Source of the DNA: Brachyspira intermedia PWS/A
GTDB lineage: Bacteria; Spirochaetota; Brachyspiria; Brachyspirales; Brachyspiraceae
NCBI RefSeq assembly: GCF_000223215.1
Contig: NC_017243.1
Span: 372,001 to 436,000, forward strand
Direction of reading: 5' to 3'
DNA: 64,000 bases
Below are positions 9,646 through 18,060 of this stretch, piece by piece (positions within the stretch are counted from its first letter, which is position 1; every line of letters begins with the position of its first letter). The translations under genes and the position numbers were made by a program. The notes under the pieces were generated by a model. That model had not been told where the DNA came from. It ran no database searches and saw only the letters and a program-made list of their open reading frames with translations.

Positions 9646-10334
9646 TATTGAAAACTACCTATTAATTGCTTTTGCATATTAAAAAATAAATCAATTTCAT
9701 TATCAGAAACTATATTTTTTAATATATCATCTATTCCAATAAGTTTTTCTCTAATTATATCTTTATATTTTTTATCTATGATGTAATTATTTTTAATCAT
9801 ATATTCAGATAGATAATAAGAAACATAAAAATGATTTTTAGTTTTATTGTCATCATGATTTCTTTGAAACTTTTCTCTTATTTTAGATATTCTATCTGTT
9901 AATAAATATTGTTTTGTAATGCAATAATATTTATTTCCATTCCATATGCATTCATCATAATCTATAATATCTTCAGTTAATAATATATCCAATTTATAAT
10001 ATTCATCCAAGTGAAAATAACTGCATTTCCAAAAACTAGTAATTACGGTATTTCCAAAACTATTTTTATTAACATATATAATTTCTGAATTATTAGATAA
10101 AATTTTTAATATATCATTTTGATTTTTATAATATGCTATCATATCAATATCTTTTAGCATATAATCATTTTTTGATAGTAGAAATATGAATGACATTCCG
10201 CCTCTAATAATCGCGAGTTTTTTATATGATAATTCTTTTATTATATTTAATATATATGAAGGTACATCATTAATATAAAATCTTTTTAATTGATACTTAT
10301 TTGAGTCATATTGCCCATATATAATATTATTCAT
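9645..10334 (-). CDS. Small nucleotidyltransferase-superfamily protein
   Basis: 229 residues. IIRGGMSFIF followed by LKDIDMIAYY is the GG/S...DxD catalytic signature of the polymerase-beta-like nucleotidyltransferase fold. A third acidic strand may be YKLDILLTED. The later TDRISKIREKF and KNHFYVSYYLSEYM segments resemble the helical region of AbiEii- or aminoglycoside-type nucleotidyltransferases. The start overlaps the end of the kinase gene by 4 bp (ATGA type). It could activate a phosphorylated metabolite by transferring a nucleotide, consistent with its kinase neighbour. No antitoxin partner is visible, so a toxin role is not favoured. Confidence 0.6.
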   Translation of the reverse strand: MNNIIYGQYDSNKYQLKRFYINDVPSYILNIIKELSYKKLAIIRGGMSFIFLLSKNDYMLKDIDMIAYYKNQNDILKILSNNSEIIYVNKNSFGNTVITSFWKCSYFHLDEYYKLDILLTEDIIDYDECIWNGNKYYCITKQYLLTDRISKIREKFQRNHDDNKTKNHFYVSYYLSEYMIKNNYIIDKKYKDIIREKLIGIDDILKNIVSDNEIDLFFNMQKQLIGSFQ

Positions 10335-11023
10335 AGATATATTTTTAACTCTTTTATAATTTTATCTGTTACTTCTTCTTCGCTGCCTAATGCATCTATA
10401 TAATGAATTGGTATATTTTCTAAACGTTTTATGAAATCATCAAATACCAATCTATCTTTTTTCATTTTTTCTATCTTGTCCATTTCTCTTAAAGGACCTC
10501 TATTTCTTTTTAAGATACGTTTATGAGCCTCTTCTTCTGGTAGGTTCATAAAAATTATTGCAGTAGGTTTATAAAAAGCTTTCATATGATATTGCATTTT
10601 TGACCATATTATATTTATATCCTCTTCCCCATAAGCATCGATATTATAATAATATGTGGATAAAATTCCTCTTGACATAACTGCATATTTAGCGCCATTT
10701 TCCACTGCATTATTAATAGATATTATTAAATCCGTTGAAAGCATAACAGGATTGAGCCAAGGATTTTTTATTCTTATTTCATTCCATTTTTTCTCATCTG
10801 AATATAGTGATTTAAGAATGCTTCCTATAGGTGATGAAGTTGGTAAATCTATATAATGTACTTTACCTACTTTTTCACTTAAATATTTTGAAACTTTTTT
10901 AATTTGAGTTGTTTTTCCAACTCCTGGCAATCCTTCAAAAGAAAATATTGGAATAGGTGATTTAATATTGTTATTATCTATAATACTATTAAAGACTTTG
11001 TATAGCTCATCAAAAACATTCAT
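10331..11023 (-). CDS. Thymidylate-kinase-like P-loop kinase
   Basis: 230 residues. The Walker A is EGLPGVGKTTQIKK and the following YIDLPTSSPIGSIL matches the dTMP-kinase DR(E)P-loop region. SRGILSTYYYN is the base-binding segment and RILKRNRGPLREMDK the lid. It phosphorylates a nucleotide or a related monophosphate, but differs enough from housekeeping Tmk (a long N-terminus and an insertion before NPWLNP) that another substrate is likely. It is the first gene of the operon. No Shine-Dalgarno precedes its ATG, and a near-consensus promoter sits so close that the mRNA may be leaderless. Confidence 0.75.
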   Translation of the reverse strand: MNVFDELYKVFNSIIDNNNIKSPIPIFSFEGLPGVGKTTQIKKVSKYLSEKVGKVHYIDLPTSSPIGSILKSLYSDEKKWNEIRIKNPWLNPVMLSTDLIISINNAVENGAKYAVMSRGILSTYYYNIDAYGEEDINIIWSKMQYHMKAFYKPTAIIFMNLPEEEAHKRILKRNRGPLREMDKIEKMKKDRLVFDDFIKRLENIPIHYIDALGSEEEVTDKIIKELKIYL

Positions 11024-11030
11024 TGTTATA

Positions 11031-11059
11031 ATGATAAAATAATTTGTAAATTATGTCAA
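11031..11059 (-). promoter_or_regulatory. Sigma-70-type promoter of the nine-gene operon
   Basis: On the minus strand a perfect -35 TTGACA (11054-11059) is followed by a 17-nt spacer and a -10 TATCAT (11031-11036). Seven bases separate the -10 box from the ATG at 11023, so transcription would begin at or next to the start codon. Confidence 0.55.
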
Positions 11060-11121
11060 GTATATTTATATGTAATATTATTTATCCTGAAATAATGATA
11101 TTAGTTATGCTTAATTAAATA

Positions 11122-11165
11122 AAAAGAGGTCTGCTCTAAAAAACAAGCCTCTTTATATTTTTTAT
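11122..11165 (-). terminator. Rho-independent terminator after rseP
   Basis: The arms aaagagg (near 11123) and cctcttt (near 11148) enclose an A-rich loop. Read on the minus strand the stem is followed by CTCTTTTTATTT. It ends the rseP transcript upstream of the operon promoter. Confidence 0.7.
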
Positions 11166-11178
11166 TTTTATAAATATT

Positions 11179-12543
11179 TTATCTGAACAACTGTGTTATA
11201 TCATTAATAGTGATGAATATAGCTAAAGTTATTAAGAAAGCAGCACCTACAGCCTGTATCTTAGTTAAAACTTTTCTGTCTATAGGTCTTCTCATAATTA
11301 GCTCTATAAATGAAAATACTATCATACCTCCGTCTACTACAGGAAGAGGAAGAAGATTCATAAGGAAAAGTATCAAACTTATAGTAGCTGTGAATGAGAG
11401 TATAGTTCTAAGTCTGTACTCTATATCAACAGAAATAACCTGAGAAGAAATCTGTATTATTCTAACAGGGCCTCCCAAATTCTCGCGAACTGATAATTTA
11501 CCTGTGAATAGAAGTTTTAATCCATTTACATATGAAACAATATAATTACCTGTTTCTTTGAAAGCCTCCGGTATAGATTTTGGAAAAGGTATTCCTGCTA
11601 CTTTTTCAACTCTCATAGGAGTGCTGTCAAACTCTACTCCCAAACTTCCATAAGTTCCAAGTGCTTTTGAAGTTACAGGTCTTGGTATAGCCTCTCTTGT
11701 GATCTCTTCACCATTTCTAAGAATTGTGATATTGATTTTTTGAGAAGCATTATCCATTACTATAGGTCTAAAATCCGCTATATTATTGGCATTCATTCCA
11801 TTGATAGATATTATTTTATCGCCTGCCATAAGCCCTGCTTCGGAAGCAGCAGAATCAGCAATTACATTTTTTATTATAAGGTCATTTCCAAAATATAATC
11901 CTAATGCTCTCTCTCCGCTTAATGCCTTTAACATTTCTACAGAAGGTATTACTATATCTAAAGTTTCACCGTTTCTGTTTAATGTGAAAGTTATATTTTC
12001 AGCAGCTTTCTGTATAGCTTCATCATTTATTGTTTTTAATATGTCATTATCAGATTCTACTTTTATACCGTTTATAGCAGTTATAGTATCTCCGCTTTGT
12101 ATTCCGTATTCATAAGCTAATGTTATGCCTGATTTTGAATGCATATATCTTCCGTCTTTGAATACTGATACAGTAGGCGAATATAAATCTATCTTTGATG
12201 GCATAGAAACCAATACAGCTAAAAGTACAAAAGCAAATAGATAATTAAAGAAAGGACCTGCAAAATAAACTATTATTCTTTTTAAAGGAGACATATTTAA
12301 AAAATCTCCCTCTTCTACTTTTCCGTCTTCAGCAATTTCACCTTTAAATTTGCAGTATCCTCCGAAAGGTATTGCAGAAAATCTAAAGTCTATCCCTTTA
12401 ATTTCTTTTTTAAAAAGTATAGGGCCGAAACCTATAGAGAAAGCCTCAGCCTTTATTCCAACCGCTAAGCCCGCAAGTAAATGCCCCATCTCATGAACAA
12501 ATACAAGCACACTTAATAGTATAATAGCGCCTATCCAACTCAA
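11179..12543 (-). CDS. rseP: RseP-family site-2 membrane metalloprotease
   Basis: 454 residues, typical length. The N-terminal membrane helix holds the zinc motif HEMGH (residues 17-21). The second metal site is in LLPLPVVDGG near residue 415 in a C-terminal helix. Two PDZ domains lie between (SGITLAYEYGIQSGDTITAI and SAASEAGLMAGDKIISINGM). It cleaves transmembrane substrates such as anti-sigma factors or remnant signal peptides in the inner membrane. The ATG at 12543 has a Shine-Dalgarno-like AGGA upstream. It is followed by a strong terminator, so it is monocistronic here. Confidence 0.92.
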   Translation of the reverse strand: MSWIGAIILLSVLVFVHEMGHLLAGLAVGIKAEAFSIGFGPILFKKEIKGIDFRFSAIPFGGYCKFKGEIAEDGKVEEGDFLNMSPLKRIIVYFAGPFFNYLFAFVLLAVLVSMPSKIDLYSPTVSVFKDGRYMHSKSGITLAYEYGIQSGDTITAINGIKVESDNDILKTINDEAIQKAAENITFTLNRNGETLDIVIPSVEMLKALSGERALGLYFGNDLIIKNVIADSAASEAGLMAGDKIISINGMNANNIADFRPIVMDNASQKINITILRNGEEITREAIPRPVTSKALGTYGSLGVEFDSTPMRVEKVAGIPFPKSIPEAFKETGNYIVSYVNGLKLLFTGKLSVRENLGGPVRIIQISSQVISVDIEYRLRTILSFTATISLILFLMNLLPLPVVDGGMIVFSFIELIMRRPIDRKVLTKIQAVGAAFLITLAIFITINDITQLFR

Positions 12544-12961
12544 ATTAATCCTCCTAAAATTGTATTTATAATACTTATTGATAATTATTACTAATAAGTA
12601 TATATTTAATATAAATTTATTTCAATATGTTTTATAAAAATAATAAACATAATATATCATAATTTTAGAATTTACAATACATTTACAATTATATCTATTA
12701 AATTTAAGAAAAATATTAACAAAGGATATTAAATTTATTCATTTTTTATAAAAAGAATAAAGGTTCAAAATTAGCAATGTGGCTTTAATATCAATAGTTT
12801 TATATCCCGACAATAATATATAAATTTACATTTAACAGTTTTGAAATTAAATAGTTATAAAGTTTATATCAATTAAATAATACTGTTAATTTGATTATAT
12901 GTAAAAATTACTATATAATACACTAAACTAATTAATATAAATTTACTTAAATAATATTTTA
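12544..12961. other. Intergenic region between divergent rseP and CHAT gene
   Basis: 418 bp of A/T-rich sequence. It must contain the promoters of the two divergent genes. I see no hairpin, repeat or small gene that I could support. Confidence 0.4.
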
Positions 12962-14284
12962 ATGATAGAATATAAATCATATATAGTAACACAAAATAGA
13001 GATTATTTTTTATCTCATAATATGGAATATATTAATTTGAAGAATTCTTCTATAAAAAAGATTTTAAAAAATAATAAAAAAGATAATAGTTTAATAAATA
13101 TATTCCTTTATGATAATGATAAAAATAAATTATATGGTTATTATGAAATAGATTTTAATAATAGAAAACAAATTGATGATAATTATATAAGCATAAATAT
13201 AAGCGATAATTATAAAAGAAGACGCGGAATATATTATAAATTAGAAGATAAATACTCTGATTTTTCAATATATGAAATAGATTTAAAAACATTTTCAAAA
13301 TTAAAAGACAGATTAATACTTTTAAATGATAATATATCTCAGACATTTTTTTCATGTTCTATAGATAATAATATTTTCAAATACCAAGCTATAGAAACAT
13401 ATCCTTCACTTTATGTAGCAGAATATGAAAAACATTTTGACAATAAAGCTTATGAAAGCATATATAAAGAATATATCCGTTTATTAAAATATTCAAATAG
13501 TGAAAATAATAATATAGATAGATATATAGAGCTTGGAAGCTATTTAATGAATATGCTCATTCCTGAAAAAGACTTTAGGGTACATTTGCTTGACGGATTT
13601 AGAATAGTTTATTTGCATCTTGATGATAAAACATATAGTATTCCTTGGGATATACTTTCTTATGACGGTAAATTTTTATCAGAGAATATAATTTTTTCAT
13701 ATAGCAATGCATCCAACATTTTACACAATAAAAAATCAGATAATAAAAAATTAAAAATGGCTATTATTTCAATACCAAATGATGATATATCATATGATAA
13801 ACAAGAAATTGATTCTATTCTGTCATTACAAAATAATATAAAAAATATAGAAATAGATTTATACAAAAAAGAGCATAATTATTTTGAGTTTGTAAAAATA
13901 TTGGAAAGCTATGATATAGTACATATTATAACTCATGGATATAAAGACGGAATAAAATTAAGCGAGGATTATATACTAAATTCAGTAACAGCATTACAAA
14001 ATCCTCCTTCGCTTATTTTTATTAATGCATGCAATATGGAAGAAGCTGATAATAAACTTACAAAATCACTGCTTTCTTCTGGAGTAGCTACAGTTATTTC
14101 CGGAATTGGTTCTTTAGCTGACGGTAAATACTTAGATTTTATTTATAGTTTTTACAGTAATTTACTTCATAAATATGCCCGAATCAATACAGCACAAGCA
14201 TATTATTTTGCTTATGTAGAAGTTAAAGAGTTTTATAAAGGTTTTATACGATATAGATTTAATGGAGTTCCTATATATGTTTAA
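12962..14284 (+). CDS. CHAT-domain (caspase-like) cysteine peptidase
   Basis: 440 residues. The C-terminal ~190 residues form a CHAT peptidase: YDIVHIITHGYKDG supplies the histidine (residue 325) and PSLIFINACNMEEA the cysteine (residue 357), followed by the family's LLSSGVATVISGIG strand. The segment around residues 155-215 (IRLLKYSNSENNNIDRYIEL, LGSYLMNMLI) resembles the helical linker found before CHAT domains. The first ~140 residues match nothing I know. No signal peptide or membrane span is seen, so it is probably cytoplasmic. It overlaps the amidase gene by 8 bp, implying coupled translation. CHAT proteases are proposed effectors in stress and anti-phage systems; a role here is inference. 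Confidence 0.8.
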   Translation: MIEYKSYIVTQNRDYFLSHNMEYINLKNSSIKKILKNNKKDNSLINIFLYDNDKNKLYGYYEIDFNNRKQIDDNYISINISDNYKRRRGIYYKLEDKYSDFSIYEIDLKTFSKLKDRLILLNDNISQTFFSCSIDNNIFKYQAIETYPSLYVAEYEKHFDNKAYESIYKEYIRLLKYSNSENNNIDRYIELGSYLMNMLIPEKDFRVHLLDGFRIVYLHLDDKTYSIPWDILSYDGKFLSENIIFSYSNASNILHNKKSDNKKLKMAIISIPNDDISYDKQEIDSILSLQNNIKNIEIDLYKKEHNYFEFVKILESYDIVHIITHGYKDGIKLSEDYILNSVTALQNPPSLIFINACNMEEADNKLTKSLLSSGVATVISGIGSLADGKYLDFIYSFYSNLLHKYARINTAQAYYFAYVEVKEFYKGFIRYRFNGVPIYV

Positions 14285-15308
14285 ATTGATTAGATTTATA
14301 TATTTATTAATAATAATATTGGCATTTACATCATGTAATAATAATGAGAATATAACACCTATAAGAACTAGAAAAATAGCACCGAAAGTTTCAAGTGCTT
14401 TCAAATCTCCAGCATATAATTTAAGAATAAAATATATTATACTTCATTACACTGCTTTAAATGATGATTTATCATTCAAAGTATTGACTGATCCCGGAGT
14501 ATCTGCTCATTATCTCATAACTACAAAAAAAGATGAGCCTATATATAAACTTGTAGATGATGGAGACCGAGCTTGGCATGCTGGTATTACTATGTTTGAT
14601 AACAGATATAGTATGAATGATTCCTCAATCGGTATAGAAATAGTGAATTTAGGATTCCTAAAAAAAGTTACTAATACTTATGAAGAATTAAATAGAATGA
14701 CGCAAAAGCAAAGAGATGAATTATTCTTTACTTCTTATGATGAATATATAGAATTTGAAGAAAGTCAAATAGAGAAAGTAGCATACTTACTTAAAGACTT
14801 AATAGAGAAATATGAAATAAAACCTTATAATATATTAGGCCATTCTGATATAGCGCCATATAGAAAAAAAGATCCAGGTCCTAAATTCCCATGGAAAAGA
14901 CTTCATGATGAATATAATTTGGGCATTTGGTATGATGAATATGATTACAGCAACTTTTTAAATGATGATGAATATAAAAAAGCAAAAGTAATGGATATAA
15001 AAGAAGAGTTTATAAAATACGGATATACAAGTATGCCTACAAATAATGTTTGGGATCTTGATTCCAGAAAGGTGATTTATGCTTTTCAATGTCATTTCAG
15101 ACCTGAAAAAATAGACGGAAATATTGACAATGAAACTTATGCTGTTATTAGAGCTTTGAATCTTAAAGTAAAAAAGATTAATGAAATGGATGAACGTTCT
15201 AAAGCTAATAACTTTCTTACTAATACATTCTTTACTAATATATTTATAAGCAATAACATAATAAGTACAAATTGGAACTACAATACAAATAGATCATTCA
15301 GGAAATAG
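14277..15308 (+). CDS. N-acetylmuramoyl-L-alanine amidase lipoprotein (AmiD-like)
   Basis: 343 residues from ATG 14277 (MFKLIRFIYLL); an earlier in-frame ATG at 14262 would only add MEFLY. A lipoprotein signal ends FTSCNNN. An Amidase_2/PGRP domain follows, with zinc ligands in IILHYTA, AWHAG and GHSDIAPYRKKDPG. A peptidoglycan-binding_1 domain lies near residues 245-300 (VWDLDSRKVIYAFQCHF, DGNIDNETYAVIRAL). It cleaves the amide bond between muramic acid and the peptide stem, probably from the periplasmic face. Its start lies inside the CHAT gene, and rsmI follows 8 bp later, so the three genes look like one operon. Confidence 0.85.
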   Translation: MFKLIRFIYLLIIILAFTSCNNNENITPIRTRKIAPKVSSAFKSPAYNLRIKYIILHYTALNDDLSFKVLTDPGVSAHYLITTKKDEPIYKLVDDGDRAWHAGITMFDNRYSMNDSSIGIEIVNLGFLKKVTNTYEELNRMTQKQRDELFFTSYDEYIEFEESQIEKVAYLLKDLIEKYEIKPYNILGHSDIAPYRKKDPGPKFPWKRLHDEYNLGIWYDEYDYSNFLNDDEYKKAKVMDIKEEFIKYGYTSMPTNNVWDLDSRKVIYAFQCHFRPEKIDGNIDNETYAVIRALNLKVKKINEMDERSKANNFLTNTFFTNIFISNNIISTNWNYNTNRSFRK

Positions 15309-15316
15309 GATTATAT

Positions 15317-15991
15317 ATGCTTACTGTTTACATTGCTGCAAGAGATATAGGTAACTATAAAGACAATACCGAAAGATTAAAAGAGGTTTTAATTGAAAGC
15401 GATATTGTTTTAGTTGAAAGCTTCAGAGAGGCCACTACACTTTTTAAAGCACTTAATATAAATAAAAATAAAGAATGCTTAATAGAGTTTAGCGAACATA
15501 CAAAAAAATCTAAAGATATTGATGAAATAATTACAAAGATTATAAATTGCAAAACTGTTACCCTTATAAGTGATTGCGGCACTCCAATATTAGAAGATCC
15601 CGGAAGGCTTTTGCTTGAATATTGCTATGCTCATAATATAAAGGTACGTCCTGTAGCAGGTGTAAGCAGTGTTACAGCAGCTATTATGTGCTTGCCTTTT
15701 AATTTTAAAGAATTTTATTATGCTGGTCTTTTGCCTCGTGATGACAGAGAACGTGAAAAAAAATTATCATATTTAAAAAGATTAAATGTACCTGTTATCA
15801 TATTAGATACACCATACAGATTAGGCAAAGTACTTAATGCAATCAAAAAAGTATATTCCAAAGATAAAGAAATAGCTTTATGTTTGGATATCACAATGGA
15901 AAGCGAAGAAATCATTATAGATAGAGTATCAGATATATGCAGTAAATATCAGGAAAACAAAAAAAGAGAATTTGTAATAGTTATAAGCTGA
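15317..15991 (+). CDS. rsmI: RsmI-like 16S rRNA 2'-O-methyltransferase (tetrapyrrole methylase fold)
   Basis: 224 residues, shorter than usual RsmI (about 275-285) because the C-terminal extension is missing. Family motifs are LISDCGTPILEDPG (compare SDAGTPxISDPG), VRPVAGVSSVTAAIMCLPF, YYAGLLPRDDREREK and a final KREFVIVIS. It should methylate the ribose of C1402 in 16S rRNA using SAM. The usual FxPHR variant reads LLPRDD, so substrate identity is slightly less certain. It is preceded by only 8 bp after the amidase gene and followed by a repeat-rich region. Confidence 0.75.
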   Translation: MLTVYIAARDIGNYKDNTERLKEVLIESDIVLVESFREATTLFKALNINKNKECLIEFSEHTKKSKDIDEIITKIINCKTVTLISDCGTPILEDPGRLLLEYCYAHNIKVRPVAGVSSVTAAIMCLPFNFKEFYYAGLLPRDDREREKKLSYLKRLNVPVIILDTPYRLGKVLNAIKKVYSKDKEIALCLDITMESEEIIIDRVSDICSKYQENKKREFVIVIS

Positions 15992-16002
15992 TTATGTTCT
16001 TA

Positions 16003-16123
16003 ACCGCACGCTGAGTGATGCTAAAAATATAAAATTGATTATAAATACAATTCAAATAATATGTAAAAATGTATTTACCGTGCGTTTAAAAAATTTTTAA
16101 ATTTAATTAATGCTTGGGTGGGC
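16003..16123. repeat. Dispersed GC-rich hairpin repeat, copy 1
   Basis: The modules accgcacgctgagtga (16003-16018), accgtgcgt (16077-16085) and gcttgggtgggc (16112-16123) sit in A/T-only sequence. CGCACG and CGTGCG are mutually complementary. The same modules recur near 17.6-17.9 kb and 58.1-58.4 kb. Confidence 0.6.
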
Positions 16124-16150
16124 ATTCATTTTTCTAATTATGCATTTAAT

Positions 16151-16435
16151 ATATACTAAAAATTTTAGAGTTTGTCATTTTTTTATTCAACTTTTTCCCG
16201 CCGCAAAAAGTTGCAAAAAGTGCAAGTATAAAATTAGTACTAAATAATACTAAAATTGTTTTACATGTAAGATAGGTTATTAATTTGAGCTAAAATATAG
16301 CCCTTTTGCTTCTTTGGGGCACCAAAAGAAGTGGGGGTTTTGGGACTAGTCCCCGAAAATAATAAAAATATAAAAAATAAAATTGATAAAATATAATTGT
16401 TTAGGTATATACTAAAAATTTTTAAGTTTGTCAAC
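16151..16435 (+). mobile_element. MITE-like intergenic element, copy 1
   Basis: About 285 bp. It starts with atatactaaaaatttt... ending in gtttgtca (16151-16177) and a second copy of that end sequence lies at 16407-16433. Inside are a caactttttcccgccgc / gcaaaaagttgca hairpin and a ttctttggggcaccaaaaga / gtgggggttttgggact block. Each block has a clear counterpart in reverse orientation inside 47156-47425. It carries no coding capacity that I trust. Confidence 0.55.
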
Positions 16436-16600
16436 CGCGAGCTGCGGCACCTTACCGCACGGTACTGTCTCATATTATAAAATGCCAACTATACGTGCGG
16501 CTGATTACTTATTATTTTTAAAAATTAATAATTTATCTTACAGATAAAACATATTCAACTAATATTATATAATAAAAGCAAAATAGGTATATATTTAATA

Positions 16601-17488
16601 CTAAATTATAACATCATAAATATTTCTTGTTTCAAGTACTTTCACTCCCACTTCATATTCACGCATATATTTAGCAAGTCTGTATCCATTAATCAAAATT
16701 ATTTTTACATCTTTTAATTCTTCTACAACTTTTTTAGCCTGAGGAGTATAATCTGAAGTGGTTATAAAAATTCCTCTGTTTATACCATTAACATTTTTAA
16801 GCCCATGAGCAAATTTAGTTATTTCGGTATCATTAACTTTATTATTTTCTTTGTAGCATTTGCATTGTATTCCTATCATATCAAAACCGAATTTATCCAT
16901 AGTAAGAGTGCCATCAATTCCTCTGTCGCCGCTTCCGCCTGTTCTGTACTTTTTACCATACCCCATTTTTTCAAGCAGTTCTAAACATATATTTTCAAAT
17001 TTAGTACCCTTATCAACATTGTTATCACCCATAGACTGCAAACGATCAAGTATATCTTTCTCTACACTTTCATAATACTCTTCGATACTCTTTTCTATTT
17101 CATTTCTGTTTTCATCTTCTATTTCCTCTATGTCATCATCATCTGAATTATTTTTGCTGTTTTCTAAATAAGGAGTTTTTTCTTTTAATGTTTTGAAATC
17201 AAAGTTCGGATTTTCTTCATAGAATTTTTTACCGAAGTCGGTTATTTGATATACGCCCCTTTCTATATTTTCTATTAATTGAGCTTTTTTAAGATAAGTC
17301 AATGACCAATCAACTCTATCATTAAATTTGAAATATCCATTTCCTTTTACTAGTTTTAAATCTTCTTCAGAAGGATTAGTATATTCTTTTATTTTTTCAT
17401 ATATTTTACTTCTATGTACTGCTTCATTAATTTCATAGAAAAATCTTAATACATATTTAAAATATTCTCTTGTCTTTAAAAGTGCCAT
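16601..17488 (-). CDS. mrr: Mrr-family restriction endonuclease
   Basis: 295 residues. The N-terminal ~100 residues form the winged-helix Mrr_N domain (INEAVHRSKIYEKIKEY, RGVYQITDFGKKFYEE). An acidic, low-complexity linker (NSDDDDIEEIEDENRNEIEK) follows. The Mrr catalytic domain has GTKFENICLELLEKMGY, GGSGDRGIDG and IGIQCKCYKE: the D...QxK PD-(D/E)XK-type active site. Such enzymes cut modified DNA (type IV restriction). No methylase or specificity gene is adjacent. It is a lone gene bordered on both sides by repeat-rich intergenic DNA, consistent with an acquired defence gene; that is inference. Confidence 0.87.
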   Translation of the reverse strand: MALLKTREYFKYVLRFFYEINEAVHRSKIYEKIKEYTNPSEEDLKLVKGNGYFKFNDRVDWSLTYLKKAQLIENIERGVYQITDFGKKFYEENPNFDFKTLKEKTPYLENSKNNSDDDDIEEIEDENRNEIEKSIEEYYESVEKDILDRLQSMGDNNVDKGTKFENICLELLEKMGYGKKYRTGGSGDRGIDGTLTMDKFGFDMIGIQCKCYKENNKVNDTEITKFAHGLKNVNGINRGIFITTSDYTPQAKKVVEELKDVKIILINGYRLAKYMREYEVGVKVLETRNIYDVII

Positions 17489-17560
17489 TTATAAAACTCC
17501 TATACTATATAAATCATACTTTAATAATTGCTTTTTTACAATGTTTTTTAATTTTATTCT

Positions 17561-17882
17561 AATCCCCACCCTTTTATATTTATTGCCTTATACAGAATAT
17601 TTAACTTCTATTATTTTCATTGCTTTATTAGAAATTCTAGCACCCACCCAAGCTTTTTTAAATTTTAAAACTTTACTCTACGCACGATAAGAGAAATTTA
17701 AAATATAGTAAAAATTAGAATTCAGAATTATATATATTTTATAATTTTACTCTGCGTGCGGTGTGTAGATTATAAAGTAAAATAAAATTTTGGGTGGGTT
17801 TTGTAATTGCATAAAATATTTTAAAGAAGTATTAAAGTAAAAATAACAAATAAAAGTTGTAAATATAGAAGGGTGGGATTTC
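17561..17882. repeat. Dispersed GC-rich hairpin repeat, copy 2 (nested inverted repeats)
   Basis: Nested complementary pairs: aatccccaccctttta (17561-) with agaagggtgggatttc (to 17882); cacccacccaag (near 17642) with ttttgggtgggtttt (near 17792); ctctacgcacg (near 17686) with ctctgcgtgcggt (near 17751). It lies upstream of the mrr start and before the CAP gene's 3' end. No small gene is visible in the 572-bp gap. Confidence 0.6.
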
Positions 17883-18060
17883 AAAATAAAACAAAAAAGT
17901 AAAATTATTATATTTTTAGATAAATTAAAAAATTACATTAACTTTTTTGACTTCATCAAAGCCGCAAAAATACAAATGTTATAATTGAAATGGCATTTAA
18001 TAACTTTAGTATTGCACTAAAAAGTTGATATAAAATTTATTTTCTATAAGTTATAAAATA

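Noticed and set aside
9645-10334. AbiEii-type toxin
   Set aside because: There is no AbiEi-like antitoxin; the gene is embedded in a biosynthetic-looking operon next to a kinase.
16261-16488. 75-codon minus-strand open frame
   Set aside because: It lies wholly across the MITE-like element and has no ribosome site; composition follows the repeat, not a protein.
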